A stretch of DNA of 64,000 bases from Flavobacteriales bacterium (GTDB taxonomy: Bacteria > Bacteroidota > Bacteroidia > Flavobacteriales_F > PHOS-HE28), in contig CP064979.1 in assembly GCA_016699575.1 (NCBI GenBank), positions 248,001 through 312,000 of the forward strand, given 5' to 3'. The position numbers and the translations under genes are program-made. Numbering within the stretch: the first letter of the stretch is position 1; every line of letters starts with the position of its first letter. Under the pieces are notes generated by a model. It saw nothing but the letters and a program-made list of their open reading frames with translations, was not told the DNA's origin and made no database searches. Below, piece after piece: positions 32,799 to 41,233 of this stretch.

Positions 32799-32851
32799 CG
32801 TGGACGACCGAGCCGAGCGCAGTTCTAGCGAGGGCGTCCACGAAAAAGCCC
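32790..32851. repeat. 17 bp perfect inverted repeat after attR
   Basis: GGGCTTTTTCGTGGACG (32790-32806) and its exact reverse complement (32835-32851) flank 28 bp. The left arm overlaps the attR terminator. Confidence 0.8.
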
Positions 32852-32915
32852 AAGGACCGCGAAGCGGACCGGGCTTCGATCCACGTCACGCCCCAACCTG
32901 GTCCGGCGAAGCCAA

Positions 32916-32934
32916 TCCAGTCCTGGGCACTTGA
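32916..32934 (+). repeat. Third, short copy of the tRNA-Leu 3' end
   Basis: TCCAGTCCTGGGCACTTGA (19 bp) is identical to 32744-32762 and is followed by its own hairpin. It may be a scar of an earlier integration at the same tRNA. Confidence 0.75.
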
Positions 32935-32940
32935 GTGAAA

Positions 32941-32966
32941 GAAGGCTCTGCGAAAGCGGGGCCTTC
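32941..32966 (+). terminator. tRNA-type terminator hairpin after the third tRNA fragment
   Basis: GAAGGCTCTGC-GAAA-GCGGGGCCTTC with T-G pairs. It closely resembles the terminator behind tRNA-His (58728-58757). Confidence 0.8.
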
Positions 32967-32996
32967 TCTGTTCATACGATCATCCGGAGCCTGCCA

Positions 32997-33404
32997 TCAG
33001 GACCGTTCTTGGTCCTTCATCTTTCCTATCCACCCCAAGTGGGTGTGGTGGAAGTTGTCGCCGAACTTGAGTCCATAGCCGAAGATGCGGTCCATGCTCG
33101 CGTGGCCGTAGAGGATGATACCTGCGATGAACAGGTCCAGCTCATTCATCCACCAGGAAATCGGGTGCCAGACACCGAAGATCTGTGGCAGGGCGATGAG
33201 CAAAAAGGCGATGGCGACACCTTTATGGTGCAAGAGGTTGTAGCTGAATGCGCCGACGCGTGGGCTCACCAAGTACCCAAGCATGCCAACGTCGGGTCCG
33301 ATGAGAAGCAACGGATAGTTCCACCAGGGAGCGTTGAACAAGGTCAGCAAGACCAGGCAGATCAGGAACTGCGCTGCCTCTTCGAGCTTCAGAAGTGTTT
33401 TCAT
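32997..33404 (-). CDS. DUF4260 family membrane protein
   Basis: 135 aa from ATG 33404 (an in-frame TTG at 33419 is less likely). The family pattern is clear: LLKLEEAAQFLICLVLL, WWNYPLLLIGPDVGMLGYL, RVGAFSYNLLHHKGVAI, and MDRIFGYGLKFGDNFHHTHL followed by GWIGK. About four transmembrane helices. Function unknown. It is the first chromosomal gene to the right of the island. Confidence 0.9.
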   Translation of the reverse strand: MKTLLKLEEAAQFLICLVLLTLFNAPWWNYPLLLIGPDVGMLGYLVSPRVGAFSYNLLHHKGVAIAFLLIALPQIFGVWHPISWWMNELDLFIAGIILYGHASMDRIFGYGLKFGDNFHHTHLGWIGKMKDQERS

Positions 33405-33464
33405 GGCCGCTTTGATCAATGTCCATGCTTGTTCCGCGATCCCGAGTCAAAACCCGGTATGACA

Positions 33465-34226
33465 TTACCATTCGATCCCCACTGGACAGTGATCGCTCCC
33501 CATCACCTCATTGAGGATGAACGCATCCTTCACCTTCTTCTCGAAGCCTTTGCTCACCAGCACGTAATCGATTCGCCAACCCACGTTCTTCTCGCGCGCG
33601 CCGAAGCGCTGGCTCCACCAGCTGTACTTCACCACTTCGGGGTGCATATGCCGGAAGGTGTCCACATAACCCGCATCCAAAAGCGCAGCGATCCCGTCGA
33701 TCTCGCTCTGCATGTAACCCGCGGTCTTGTTGTAATTGGGCTTGGGCCGTGCAATGTCGATGGGCTGGTGGGCCACATTGAGATCACCGGTGAAAATGAC
33801 GGGCTTCTTGCCGCTGGCGAGTTTCACCAGGTAGTTGCGCAAGGCCTCGTCCCAAGTTGCCCGATAGCCAAGGCGCTTCAGATCCTGGCCGCTGTTGGGC
33901 ACGTAGGTGTTCACCACGATGTGATCCTTGAACGTGGCCGTGATGACGCGTCCTTCTTTGTCGTGCTCCCCGATGCCGACGCCGAAAGCCACGCTCTGCG
34001 GCGCTTCCTTGCACATGATCGCTGTGCCACTGTAGCCGGGTTTCTCCGCGCCGATGGCGTGCACGTGGTAACCGTTGACGCCCTTGAGCGCTTCGGCCAC
34101 TTGCTCGGGCGTGGCTTTGGTTTCCTGGAAGCAGAAGATGTCGGCCGCCATGAGCTTGAGGCTGTTGTGCAGGCCCTTGCCCACGGAACCGCGGATGCCA
34201 TTGACGTTGAAGGAGACGAGTTTCAT
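33465..34226 (-). CDS. xth: Exodeoxyribonuclease III (AP endonuclease)
   Basis: 253 aa from ATG 34226, standard length. It removes 3' blocking groups and nicks abasic sites in base-excision repair. Motifs of the exonuclease-endonuclease-phosphatase fold: FNVNGIR (Asn), FCFQETKA (Glu), NTYVPNSG (Tyr region), TGDLNVAH (Asp and Asn), WRIDYVLVS (Asp), and the terminal GSDHCPV (Asp-His). A TACATTCG box lies 6 bp before the ATG. An in-frame upstream extension to 34322 is Cys/Arg/Pro-rich and is rejected. Confidence 0.95.
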   Translation of the reverse strand: MKLVSFNVNGIRGSVGKGLHNSLKLMAADIFCFQETKATPEQVAEALKGVNGYHVHAIGAEKPGYSGTAIMCKEAPQSVAFGVGIGEHDKEGRVITATFKDHIVVNTYVPNSGQDLKRLGYRATWDEALRNYLVKLASGKKPVIFTGDLNVAHQPIDIARPKPNYNKTAGYMQSEIDGIAALLDAGYVDTFRHMHPEVVKYSWWSQRFGAREKNVGWRIDYVLVSKGFEKKVKDAFILNEVMGSDHCPVGIEW

Positions 34227-34232
34227 GGGAGC

Positions 34233-34240
34233 CGAATGTA
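34233..34240 (-). promoter_or_regulatory. TACATTCG promoter box of xth
   Basis: Minus-strand TACATTCG, 6 bp from the start codon at 34226; implies a leaderless transcript. Confidence 0.5.
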
Positions 34241-34406
34241 GCCGCCGGACAGGTCGCGGAACACGGGGGCAACGCAGGCAGCGCTGTGCAAAACCCGCAA
34301 CGTCCGGTAACGTGCAGCACACGTTAGGCCTTCTAATTTGCGTTCATCGGTTCACCCGATCGAACCTTACAAGACCGATCGTGTCGCACCGACCAACCCA
34401 CGCCGC

Positions 34407-36071
34407 ATGCCACTGACCCCCTACGCCGGGCCCTTCGGAAGGCCTGAACTCATCCACCTGCTGCGTCGCACGCTCTTCGGCGTGTCGCCGGCCGACCTGG
34501 CCCACTTCAATGGGATGACCCTACAGCAGGTAGTGGACGAGCTGCTCACCTTCACCAACAACACAACGCCGCCGCTGAAGGCCTACAGTGCCGATGACGG
34601 CAACGGCAACTTGGACCCGGCCTTGCTCGACACACCGGTTCAGTACGGCACCACGTGGGTGAACACACCGCGCGACCCTAACGAAGTGAACCCGGATCCG
34701 GCCATCTCGCGCATGATCAGTTTCATCGAGTGGTGGAGCGGGCTCATGATCCACCAGGACCGCAACCTGCGCGAAAAGCTGACATTGTTCTGGCACAACA
34801 CGCTGGTTACCCAGATCAGTGTCGCCTTTCTTCCCGAGGCCAACTACCGGTACAGTCAACTGTTGCGCACGCACGCGAAGGGGAACTTCAGGCAGATGAT
34901 GTACGACATGTCGGTGGACACTTGCATGCTCTACTACCTGAACGGCTACCTCAACAATGCCTTCGCACCCGACGAGAACTACGCACGCGAACTCATGGAG
35001 CTCTTCACCCTTGGCGAGGGGAGCGGCTACACGGAGAGCGATGTGCAGCAAGCCGCACGCGTGCTGACAGGATGGACCATCCTGGTGGAATCGGGCGGCA
35101 ACCCCATCGTGCCCATCACCACGTATTTCCCGTTCCTGCACGATACGGGCAACAAGCAGTTCAGCAGCTTCTTCAACAACACAGTGATCGTGGGTGATGC
35201 CGGACCCAACGGTGGACAAACGGAACTGAACGCTTTGCTGGACATGATCTTCCTGAAGGAGGAAGTGAGCCTGCACATCTGCCGGGAGCTTTACCGCTTC
35301 TTCGTGCACAGCGATATCGATGCAACGGTGGAGGCCGACGTGATCGAACCGCTGGCGCAGATCTTCCGGGACAACAGCGCCGACCCGGAGCAGATGAGCT
35401 TCGTGCTGAACGCGCTCTTCACCAGCGCGCAGTTCTTCGACACCAACATCCGCGGCTGCATGGTGAAGAGCCCGATCGACTACACCTATGGCATGGTGCG
35501 GCAATTAGGCCTCCCCTTCCCGAACAACACGCAGTTGGAGGCACAGTACAGCACCTGGTTCGACATCCGCAACATCGCGGCATACGCCGGGCAAGCCCTG
35601 GGCGACCCACCGAACGTGGCGGGTTGGCCGGCTTACCACCAGTTCCCGCAGTACGACACGCTGTGGATGGACGCCGCGAACTACGCCCTGCGCAAGTTCA
35701 TCAGCGACTACGTGTGCTTCGCCGGCCTATCCACGCCCAGCACCACTTACGAACCGCAGAGCGCCAACCTCACCTTCAAGATCCACTTCCCCGACTTCGT
35801 TGCGCAGTTCCAGAACCCCACGGACCCCAACGCGCTCATCGCGGAAGCCTGCGAACTGCTCTTCGCCACGCCGATCTCGCAAGCCGTGCGGGATCAGATG
35901 AAGACCAACTTCCTGCTCTTCGGGCAGCAGACCGATCTCTACTGGATGCAGGCATGGACGGTGTACAGTGCGGACCCCAACACCACTGACCCTTACGGCA
36001 TGCTGGTACCTCTGATCCTCTTGCAGTTGTTCCTTGACATGCAGACCGCGGCCGAATACCACCTCCACTAA
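34407..36071 (+). CDS. DUF1800 family protein
   Basis: 554 aa from ATG 34407. The typical DUF1800 start RPELIHLLRRTLFGVSPADL is followed by LREKLTLFWHNTLVTQ, YARELMELFTLGEGSGYTE, VLTGWTI, and CRELYRFFVH. No clear signal peptide at this start. DUF1800 and DUF1501 genes occur together across many bacteria as a conserved two-gene unit of unknown biochemical role, and here they are 15 bp apart on the same strand. An in-frame ATG-like start at 34338 would add 23 residues overlapping a TAATTTG promoter-like box. Confidence 0.92.
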   Translation: MPLTPYAGPFGRPELIHLLRRTLFGVSPADLAHFNGMTLQQVVDELLTFTNNTTPPLKAYSADDGNGNLDPALLDTPVQYGTTWVNTPRDPNEVNPDPAISRMISFIEWWSGLMIHQDRNLREKLTLFWHNTLVTQISVAFLPEANYRYSQLLRTHAKGNFRQMMYDMSVDTCMLYYLNGYLNNAFAPDENYARELMELFTLGEGSGYTESDVQQAARVLTGWTILVESGGNPIVPITTYFPFLHDTGNKQFSSFFNNTVIVGDAGPNGGQTELNALLDMIFLKEEVSLHICRELYRFFVHSDIDATVEADVIEPLAQIFRDNSADPEQMSFVLNALFTSAQFFDTNIRGCMVKSPIDYTYGMVRQLGLPFPNNTQLEAQYSTWFDIRNIAAYAGQALGDPPNVAGWPAYHQFPQYDTLWMDAANYALRKFISDYVCFAGLSTPSTTYEPQSANLTFKIHFPDFVAQFQNPTDPNALIAEACELLFATPISQAVRDQMKTNFLLFGQQTDLYWMQAWTVYSADPNTTDPYGMLVPLILLQLFLDMQTAAEYHLH

Positions 36072-36086
36072 CCACTGACGCAACAC

Positions 36087-37670
36087 ATGGATCGCAGATC
36101 ATTCCTCCGCGCCGGTGGCGCAGTTACCGTGGGCGGCATGGCCGTGCGCGGCTTCAGCAACCCTATGCTGGCATCGCTGGCGAAAAGCAACACCGAAGAC
36201 CGGGTGCTGGTGGTGGTGCAGCTCTATGGTGGCAACGACGGCCTCAACACCGTCATCCCCATCGACCAGTACAGCCTGTTGAGCCAATTCCGCAACAACG
36301 TGCTCATTGACCAGGCCGATGTGCTCGTGCTGAGCGGTACTGGCGGTGCGACCGGTCTGCACCCGAGCATGACCGGCATGAAAAACCTCTGGGACGATGG
36401 CAAGCTGAGCATCATCCAAGGTGTCAGCTACCCCGACCCCAACTACTCGCACTTCCGCGCCACCGACATCTGGGAAACCGGCAGCGGCAGCAGCACCGTG
36501 CTGGACAGCGGCTGGGCTGGTCGTTACTTGAACAACGAATGGCCGAACTACCCCAACGGATTCCCCAACGTGGACATGCCCGACCCGCTGGCTATCCGCA
36601 TCGGCGGTCCGGTGGGGCCGGCGCTCAATCACTTGGGCATCCCAATGGCCGTGGCGATCAACAACACGCAGGATCCGTTGAGCCTGGTGGGGAACATCTA
36701 CCAGGATCCCATTACCCCGGACTGCAAAGGGGCCAAGCTGGACTTCCTGCGCACGGTGCAGCGCCAAGCCGATGAATACGGCGATGTGATCGAAGCGGCC
36801 GCGCAGAGCGGTTGCAATTTGAGCACGCTTTATCCGACCGGCATACAGCCCGGGGCCGCTTTGGGCCAAGCGCTGAAGATCGTGGCACAGCTCATCTGCG
36901 GCGGATTAAAAACGAAGATCTATTGGGTGAGCGAGCAAGGGTTCGACACCCATGCACAGCAGGTGAACGACAACGACCACAGCATCGGTGTGCACGCCAA
37001 CCTGCTCAAGGGCGTGAGCGATGCCATCCATGCGTTCCAGGACGACCTGAACCTGCTGGGCCTCGAAGACCGGGTGCTCGGGATGACGTTCAGCGAGTTC
37101 GGGCGGCGCATCATGAGCAACGGCAGCGGTGGCACCGATCACGGCAGCGCACTGCCCATGTTCATGTTCGGCACACAGGTGCTGCCCGGCATGCTGGGCA
37201 CCAATCCGGTGATACCTGCGAACACCGGAGTGAACACCAACCTGGCCATGCAGTACGACTTCCGCAGCGTCTACGCCAGCGTGCTCACCGATTGGTTCTG
37301 CCTGCCGCCCGCCGAGGTGGACGCTATCCTGCTGAACACCTACCAGCCATTGGCCGTGGTGGATCCCGCGGGCTGCTTGGGCGTGGGCATACACGAGGCC
37401 AACCAGCAAGCAGGCACCAGTGTGCTCGATGTGTACCCCAATCCGTTCACCGATCGCACATCGGTCACCTTCACCACCAATGGCGGCCGCGCCATGGTGC
37501 AGGTGTACAACGAACAAGGCCAGGTGCTGGCAACGTTGAAGAACGAGACCATGCCGCCCGGCCGCTACACCATCGATTGCGACCTCGGCCCACTTCCTGC
37601 CGGAGTGTACTACTGTCGCCTGCAGAACGAGCGCGTGCAGCAGGTGAAGAACATGGTGAAGGTGAGGTGA
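36087..37670 (+). CDS. DUF1501 family protein with T9SS sorting domain
   Basis: 527 aa. A twin-arginine-like leader (MDRRSFLRAGGAVTVGGMAV) is followed by the DUF1501 core: VVVQLYGGNDGLNTVIP, VSYPDPNYSHFRATDIWETG, TKIYWVSEQGFDTHAQQ, MTFSEFGRRIMSNGSGG, and TDHGSALPMFMFG. DUF1501 is related to the alkaline phosphatase/sulfatase fold. The C-terminal about 80 residues (LDVYPNPFTDRTSVTFTT, then YCRLQNERVQQVKNMVKVR) form a T9SS type A domain. The combination suggests folded export by Tat followed by T9SS surface delivery. Its partner is the DUF1800 gene just upstream. Confidence 0.92.
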   Translation: MDRRSFLRAGGAVTVGGMAVRGFSNPMLASLAKSNTEDRVLVVVQLYGGNDGLNTVIPIDQYSLLSQFRNNVLIDQADVLVLSGTGGATGLHPSMTGMKNLWDDGKLSIIQGVSYPDPNYSHFRATDIWETGSGSSTVLDSGWAGRYLNNEWPNYPNGFPNVDMPDPLAIRIGGPVGPALNHLGIPMAVAINNTQDPLSLVGNIYQDPITPDCKGAKLDFLRTVQRQADEYGDVIEAAAQSGCNLSTLYPTGIQPGAALGQALKIVAQLICGGLKTKIYWVSEQGFDTHAQQVNDNDHSIGVHANLLKGVSDAIHAFQDDLNLLGLEDRVLGMTFSEFGRRIMSNGSGGTDHGSALPMFMFGTQVLPGMLGTNPVIPANTGVNTNLAMQYDFRSVYASVLTDWFCLPPAEVDAILLNTYQPLAVVDPAGCLGVGIHEANQQAGTSVLDVYPNPFTDRTSVTFTTNGGRAMVQVYNEQGQVLATLKNETMPPGRYTIDCDLGPLPAGVYYCRLQNERVQQVKNMVKVR

Positions 37671-37677
37671 TGCTACC

Positions 37678-38070
37678 CTAGTCGATCACGAGGATCAGCT
37701 CCGTTCGATCGGCGATCGTGCTGACCCGTTCCCAATCCTCGTTACGAACGCCACTGTACAGCACGCTTGCGTTCCCCATGCTGTCCACGAAAGTCACAGC
37801 GAAACCCCGGTAGAAATTGCTCGGAAGCACATGGCCGCCGGAGCCTTGTACGACGTCGTCAATGGCCGTGATGCTCTGCGCTTGTAGGGAATCGGTGAGC
37901 AGGTCCGCTTGACCGTACAGCGCTTCGGCGCTGACAACCAGTGCGCTGTCCGTACGGTTGTCGACGTAATACCGGCCATAAGCCATCGGTTCAACGATCA
38001 CCGGTCGGCAAGCCGAAAGGCAGAGCAGCAACACCGCGGCAACGACCGTTGTGCAATGAACGGACTTCAT
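37678..38070 (-). CDS. Small lipoprotein, unknown function
   Basis: 130 aa from ATG 38070, which overlaps the upstream SRPBCC stop by 4 bp (coupled). Signal peptide with lipobox (VVAAVLLLCLSAC; Cys at about 19). The mature part has VDNRTDSALVVSAEAL and NFYRGFAVTFVDS, suggesting a beta-sandwich. No family recognised. Confidence 0.7.
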   Translation of the reverse strand: MKSVHCTTVVAAVLLLCLSACRPVIVEPMAYGRYYVDNRTDSALVVSAEALYGQADLLTDSLQAQSITAIDDVVQGSGGHVLPSNFYRGFAVTFVDSMGNASVLYSGVRNEDWERVSTIADRTELILVID

Positions 38071-38492
38071 GCCTTCTTCAGGTAGCGCGCCGGGAACATC
38101 ACTTTCAGTGGATCCCAGTAGTAGCGTTTCCAGCCGTCCTTGAACTCCTTCACCATGGGCGTGGGCACTTGCCGGTGCGCGAAACTGATGGCGCACTTGT
38201 CCTTGGCCAAACGCGTGAAGTCGAAGGTCACCTCGGAGAAGTGGCGCTCGGGCCACTCGGCCTCCCGAGCACGCCAGCTCTGCACGATGCGCCGACCGGG
38301 AAATAGCTCCAGGTTCTTGCCGTAAGCATACCCATCGTACACGGCGAATTCTCCACCGACCGTCTTACTGACCTTCGCGGGTGCTCCGGTGAGCAACGTG
38401 TGGCTCTTCGAATCCATGAGCACATCGTAGACGGCCTGCGCCGATGCGTACACGGTCACCCTTTGCACGAAGTTCGAGAATTGCTTGTCCAT
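38067..38492 (-). CDS. SRPBCC (START/AHSA1-like) protein
   Basis: 141 aa from ATG 38492. An alternative ATG at 38513 overlaps the TACTTTCA promoter-like box, so the inner start is preferred. Features of an AHSA1-type hydrophobic-cavity domain: VTVYASAQAVYDVLMDSKSH, FAVYDGYAYGKNLELFPGRR, IVQSWRAREW-like strand, and a long C-terminal helix (VKEFKDGWKRYYWDPLKVMF). The ligand is unknown. It is coupled to the downstream lipoprotein. Confidence 0.85.
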   Translation of the reverse strand: MDKQFSNFVQRVTVYASAQAVYDVLMDSKSHTLLTGAPAKVSKTVGGEFAVYDGYAYGKNLELFPGRRIVQSWRAREAEWPERHFSEVTFDFTRLAKDKCAISFAHRQVPTPMVKEFKDGWKRYYWDPLKVMFPARYLKKA

Positions 38493-38512
38493 GAGGATCG
38501 GGGATGGGCGCA

Positions 38513-38520
38513 TGAAAGTA
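38513..38520 (-). promoter_or_regulatory. TACTTTCA promoter-like box of the SRPBCC gene
   Basis: Minus-strand TACTTTCA, 20 bp from the preferred start at 38492. Confidence 0.4.
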
Positions 38521-38608
38521 GGGGAAGCGATAGACCCGGGGACATCGTTGACCGGTCACCTTTTGCCACATCGGGCATTCAAGGTGCAAGCAACACGAAC
38601 GAACGACC

Positions 38609-40372
38609 ATGGAACGCATCGCCCTCATCATCGTCCTCCTGCTGGCCTTCGTCAGCGGCCGTGCAGTAACCACGCAACGCGACACACTATTGCACTTCGC
38701 CAGCGATCAGCATGATCTGACGGCCGAAGCGCTCATCACCCTGGAAGCCTTCGTGAATTCCACGATCGCGCAAGGCGAAGCGGAATTCACCATCACCGGC
38801 CACACCGACAGCGATGCGGACAACAACTACAACGAGCGGCTGGCCCAGCTCCGCGCGAAGGAGGTCCGGGAGTTCCTATTGCAACGTGGTGTTCCCGAGG
38901 CCTCCATCCGCATCAATGCGTTCGGCGAGCGCATGGCCGTGGCCACGAACGAAAACGAAGAGGGCCAGGCGTTGAACCGTCGAGTGCAGATCACCGCAAC
39001 CGTGCACCGGTGGGAAAGCACGGCCGACCTCACTGCGCGCTTGCGGCAAGGCTCCGAACAAGTCTTCCGCATCGACCCCACGTTGGAGCAATCGCTCACT
39101 ACGGCCGCGGGCGCCACGGTGCAGCTAGGCTCCTTGAGCTTGGTCGCCGAGAACGGAAGGCCCGCGACAGGTCCCGTCGACCTTCACATCACTGACGCGC
39201 TCGGCCTGGAGTCCATCATAGGTCACCGGCTGAGCACCGTGAGCGGGGATCAGCTTTTGGAAACCGGGGGCATGCTGAAGATCGAAGCGGTCGATGCCGC
39301 TGGCAATGCCTTGGTCCTCGACCCTACCAAACCCATGACCATCACACTGCCCACCGAAGTGAAGAAGGACGGCATGCAGCTCTTTCTCAGCGACAACGGC
39401 AGCAACTGGGCCACCGCACAGCCTATCATAAATAGTTGGAGCGTCCAGGACGAAGGCATTAAAGAGACCTACAAGTACCAGAACCCGCCAGCGCTGAAAT
39501 GGCCGGCCATGGAGTACATGCAATACACCGGCAGCACCCCTGAACCGCGCAAACCCATTTCGCCGGCCATGCCGCGCGAACCGCTGAAGCCGGTGCGCGA
39601 GCGCTACACCACGGCCTGGAACTGGTGGACGTTCACGAGCAAAGCGGCCCATGCCGCCGAAGACCAGGCTCGTTTCGACAAGGCGCACGAGGCCTACTTG
39701 GCACGCATGGAGAAGTTCCACAGACAAGTGAAGCAATACAAGGCGGACAGTGCTGCTTTCCCGCAACGGCTGGAAGAACACGCCGAAGCCATGGGCAAGT
39801 GGGCGTGCGACGAGGAGGCTTCGTTGGCCGCTTGGCAACGGGACGTGTACCAACCAGCCTTTGAGCTCTACGAGCGACGGAAGGAAGCAGTGCGGCCGCG
39901 CAACGACAGCATCATGGCAGCCTGGCGGGTTGAACGCGACAGTGCGTTCTCGGCCTACGTGGCCAAAGCCGACAGTACGGGCACCGGGGCGACCAGTGGT
40001 CTCCTGAACGCCTACGTATTCGCAGTCTCCTCGCTGGGCTGGATCAACTGCGACAGGTTCTATGGAAGCGAAGAGCCACAAAGCATCATCGCCTTCCGCG
40101 ATCCGGACGCAACTGAAGAAGAAGTCTTCCTCGTGTTCACCGGCATCAAGAGCATCCTGGCCATTGGCAAGTCCGATCAAGACCGCTACACCAGCCCACG
40201 AGTACCCGTTACGGAACCGGCCATCCTCTTTGCCTACAAAGTGCAGGACGGCAAGCCGATGCTGTGCAAGAAACCCGTGGACCGGGGCCAGCGGCAATCG
40301 TTGCAGTTCGAACCAAGCAGTTTCACGGAGATCAGGAGCGTTCTCAAAGAACTTGATGGGCGAGGCACCTAA
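38609..40372 (+). CDS. OmpA-domain protein with unusual N-terminal placement
   Basis: 587 aa. A signal peptide (ALIIVLLLAFVSGRAV) is followed at once by an OmpA-type peptidoglycan-binding domain (FTITGHTDSDADNNYNERLA, AKEVREFLLQRGVPEASI, NRRVQI; about residues 25-135). OmpA domains are usually C-terminal. The remaining about 450 residues include a strand-rich module (GMLKIEAVDAAGNALVLDP) and a long helical charged segment (about 330-440) with no recognised family. It probably anchors an unknown envelope module to peptidoglycan. Confidence 0.85.
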   Translation: MERIALIIVLLLAFVSGRAVTTQRDTLLHFASDQHDLTAEALITLEAFVNSTIAQGEAEFTITGHTDSDADNNYNERLAQLRAKEVREFLLQRGVPEASIRINAFGERMAVATNENEEGQALNRRVQITATVHRWESTADLTARLRQGSEQVFRIDPTLEQSLTTAAGATVQLGSLSLVAENGRPATGPVDLHITDALGLESIIGHRLSTVSGDQLLETGGMLKIEAVDAAGNALVLDPTKPMTITLPTEVKKDGMQLFLSDNGSNWATAQPIINSWSVQDEGIKETYKYQNPPALKWPAMEYMQYTGSTPEPRKPISPAMPREPLKPVRERYTTAWNWWTFTSKAAHAAEDQARFDKAHEAYLARMEKFHRQVKQYKADSAAFPQRLEEHAEAMGKWACDEEASLAAWQRDVYQPAFELYERRKEAVRPRNDSIMAAWRVERDSAFSAYVAKADSTGTGATSGLLNAYVFAVSSLGWINCDRFYGSEEPQSIIAFRDPDATEEEVFLVFTGIKSILAIGKSDQDRYTSPRVPVTEPAILFAYKVQDGKPMLCKKPVDRGQRQSLQFEPSSFTEIRSVLKELDGRGT

Positions 40373-40418
40373 TGGACCTGTGCCTTCGTCAGTGCTGTGG
40401 GTTGGCAGGAAAGAGCGT

Positions 40419-40463
40419 GCGGCCGGGCGGGAGTCCGGCCGCGCGCGTTGTGCACCAACGCGC
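40419..40463. repeat. Two consecutive perfect hairpins
   Basis: GCGGCCGG/CCGGCCGC (40419-40442) followed directly by GCGCGTTG/CAACGCGC (40443-40463), between the OmpA-type gene stop and the response regulator start. They may form the terminator of the first gene, although no T run follows. Confidence 0.75.
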
Positions 40464-40482
40464 AGCTTGCTTTCTTAGCGGC

Positions 40483-41124
40483 ATGTCCCCAGTATCCATT
40501 GTTGTGGCCGATGCGCAGACGCTCGTGTTCGAAGGTCTGCGCAAGCGGTTCTGGAACGACCCGGTGCTGAGGTTCGCTGCGCACGTTCACAACGGGGCGG
40601 AGCTACTGCGATACTTGAACGAGCATGAAATAGGACTGGTGCTCATGGACGTCTCCATGCACATCATGGACGGCATCGATACCGCGCGGACGATGCGCAC
40701 CCGCTTCCCACTGGTCCGCATACTGGCCCACAGCGCACTAACGGAGATCGAATACGTGAACAGCATGCTCATCGAAGGCGCCCGGGGCTACTTGGTAAAG
40801 GGCTGCTCGGACGACGAAATGCGCTCGGCCATCGAGCTGGTCATGGACGGTGGGCGCTACATCAGTCCAGCCGCGCGTGACAGTATTGCGCGTGGCTACC
40901 AGCACACGGACAAGCGGGTTGATGGCGAGTATTTGAGGCTCACTGAGCGCGAACGGGCTGTCATCAGGCTCATCGCCCTGGAGAAAACGAACGACGAGAT
41001 CGGCGCCGAACTCTTCATCAGCACCGATACGGTGAAGTCGCATCGAAAGAGCTTGATGACCAAGCTCGATGTGCGCAGTACTGCGGGACTTGTGAAGTAC
41101 GCCAAGGACCGGTGTTGGGTGTGA
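40483..41124 (+). CDS. Orphan NarL/LuxR-type response regulator
   Basis: 213 aa from ATG 40483; TTTCTTAGCGGC directly precedes it. The receiver domain has phospho-acceptor D56 (LVLMDVSMHIMDG), the conserved Ser in AHSALTEIE, and the Lys in YLVKGCS. A LuxR helix-turn-helix follows (LTERERAVIRLIALEKTNDE, then FISTDTVKSHRKSLMTKL). No histidine kinase is adjacent, so the partner is unknown. An in-frame extension to 40372 crosses the hairpins and is rejected. Confidence 0.92.
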   Translation: MSPVSIVVADAQTLVFEGLRKRFWNDPVLRFAAHVHNGAELLRYLNEHEIGLVLMDVSMHIMDGIDTARTMRTRFPLVRILAHSALTEIEYVNSMLIEGARGYLVKGCSDDEMRSAIELVMDGGRYISPAARDSIARGYQHTDKRVDGEYLRLTERERAVIRLIALEKTNDEIGAELFISTDTVKSHRKSLMTKLDVRSTAGLVKYAKDRCWV

Positions 41125-41182
41125 TCCGCGCCATCCCGCCTTCGACTTCGGGCGGTGTTGCCCCACCGGCAGTTTCCGTTCC

Positions 41183-41190
41183 TACATTTA
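41183..41190 (+). promoter_or_regulatory. TACATTTA promoter box of pyrG
   Basis: TACATTTA (one change from TAnnTTTG) followed by CGCCCCG, 43 bp before ATG 41234. Confidence 0.5.
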
Positions 41191-41233
41191 CGCCCCGTGA
41201 TCGCGGCCCGTCCAGTGGCCCTCTCACCATGCG

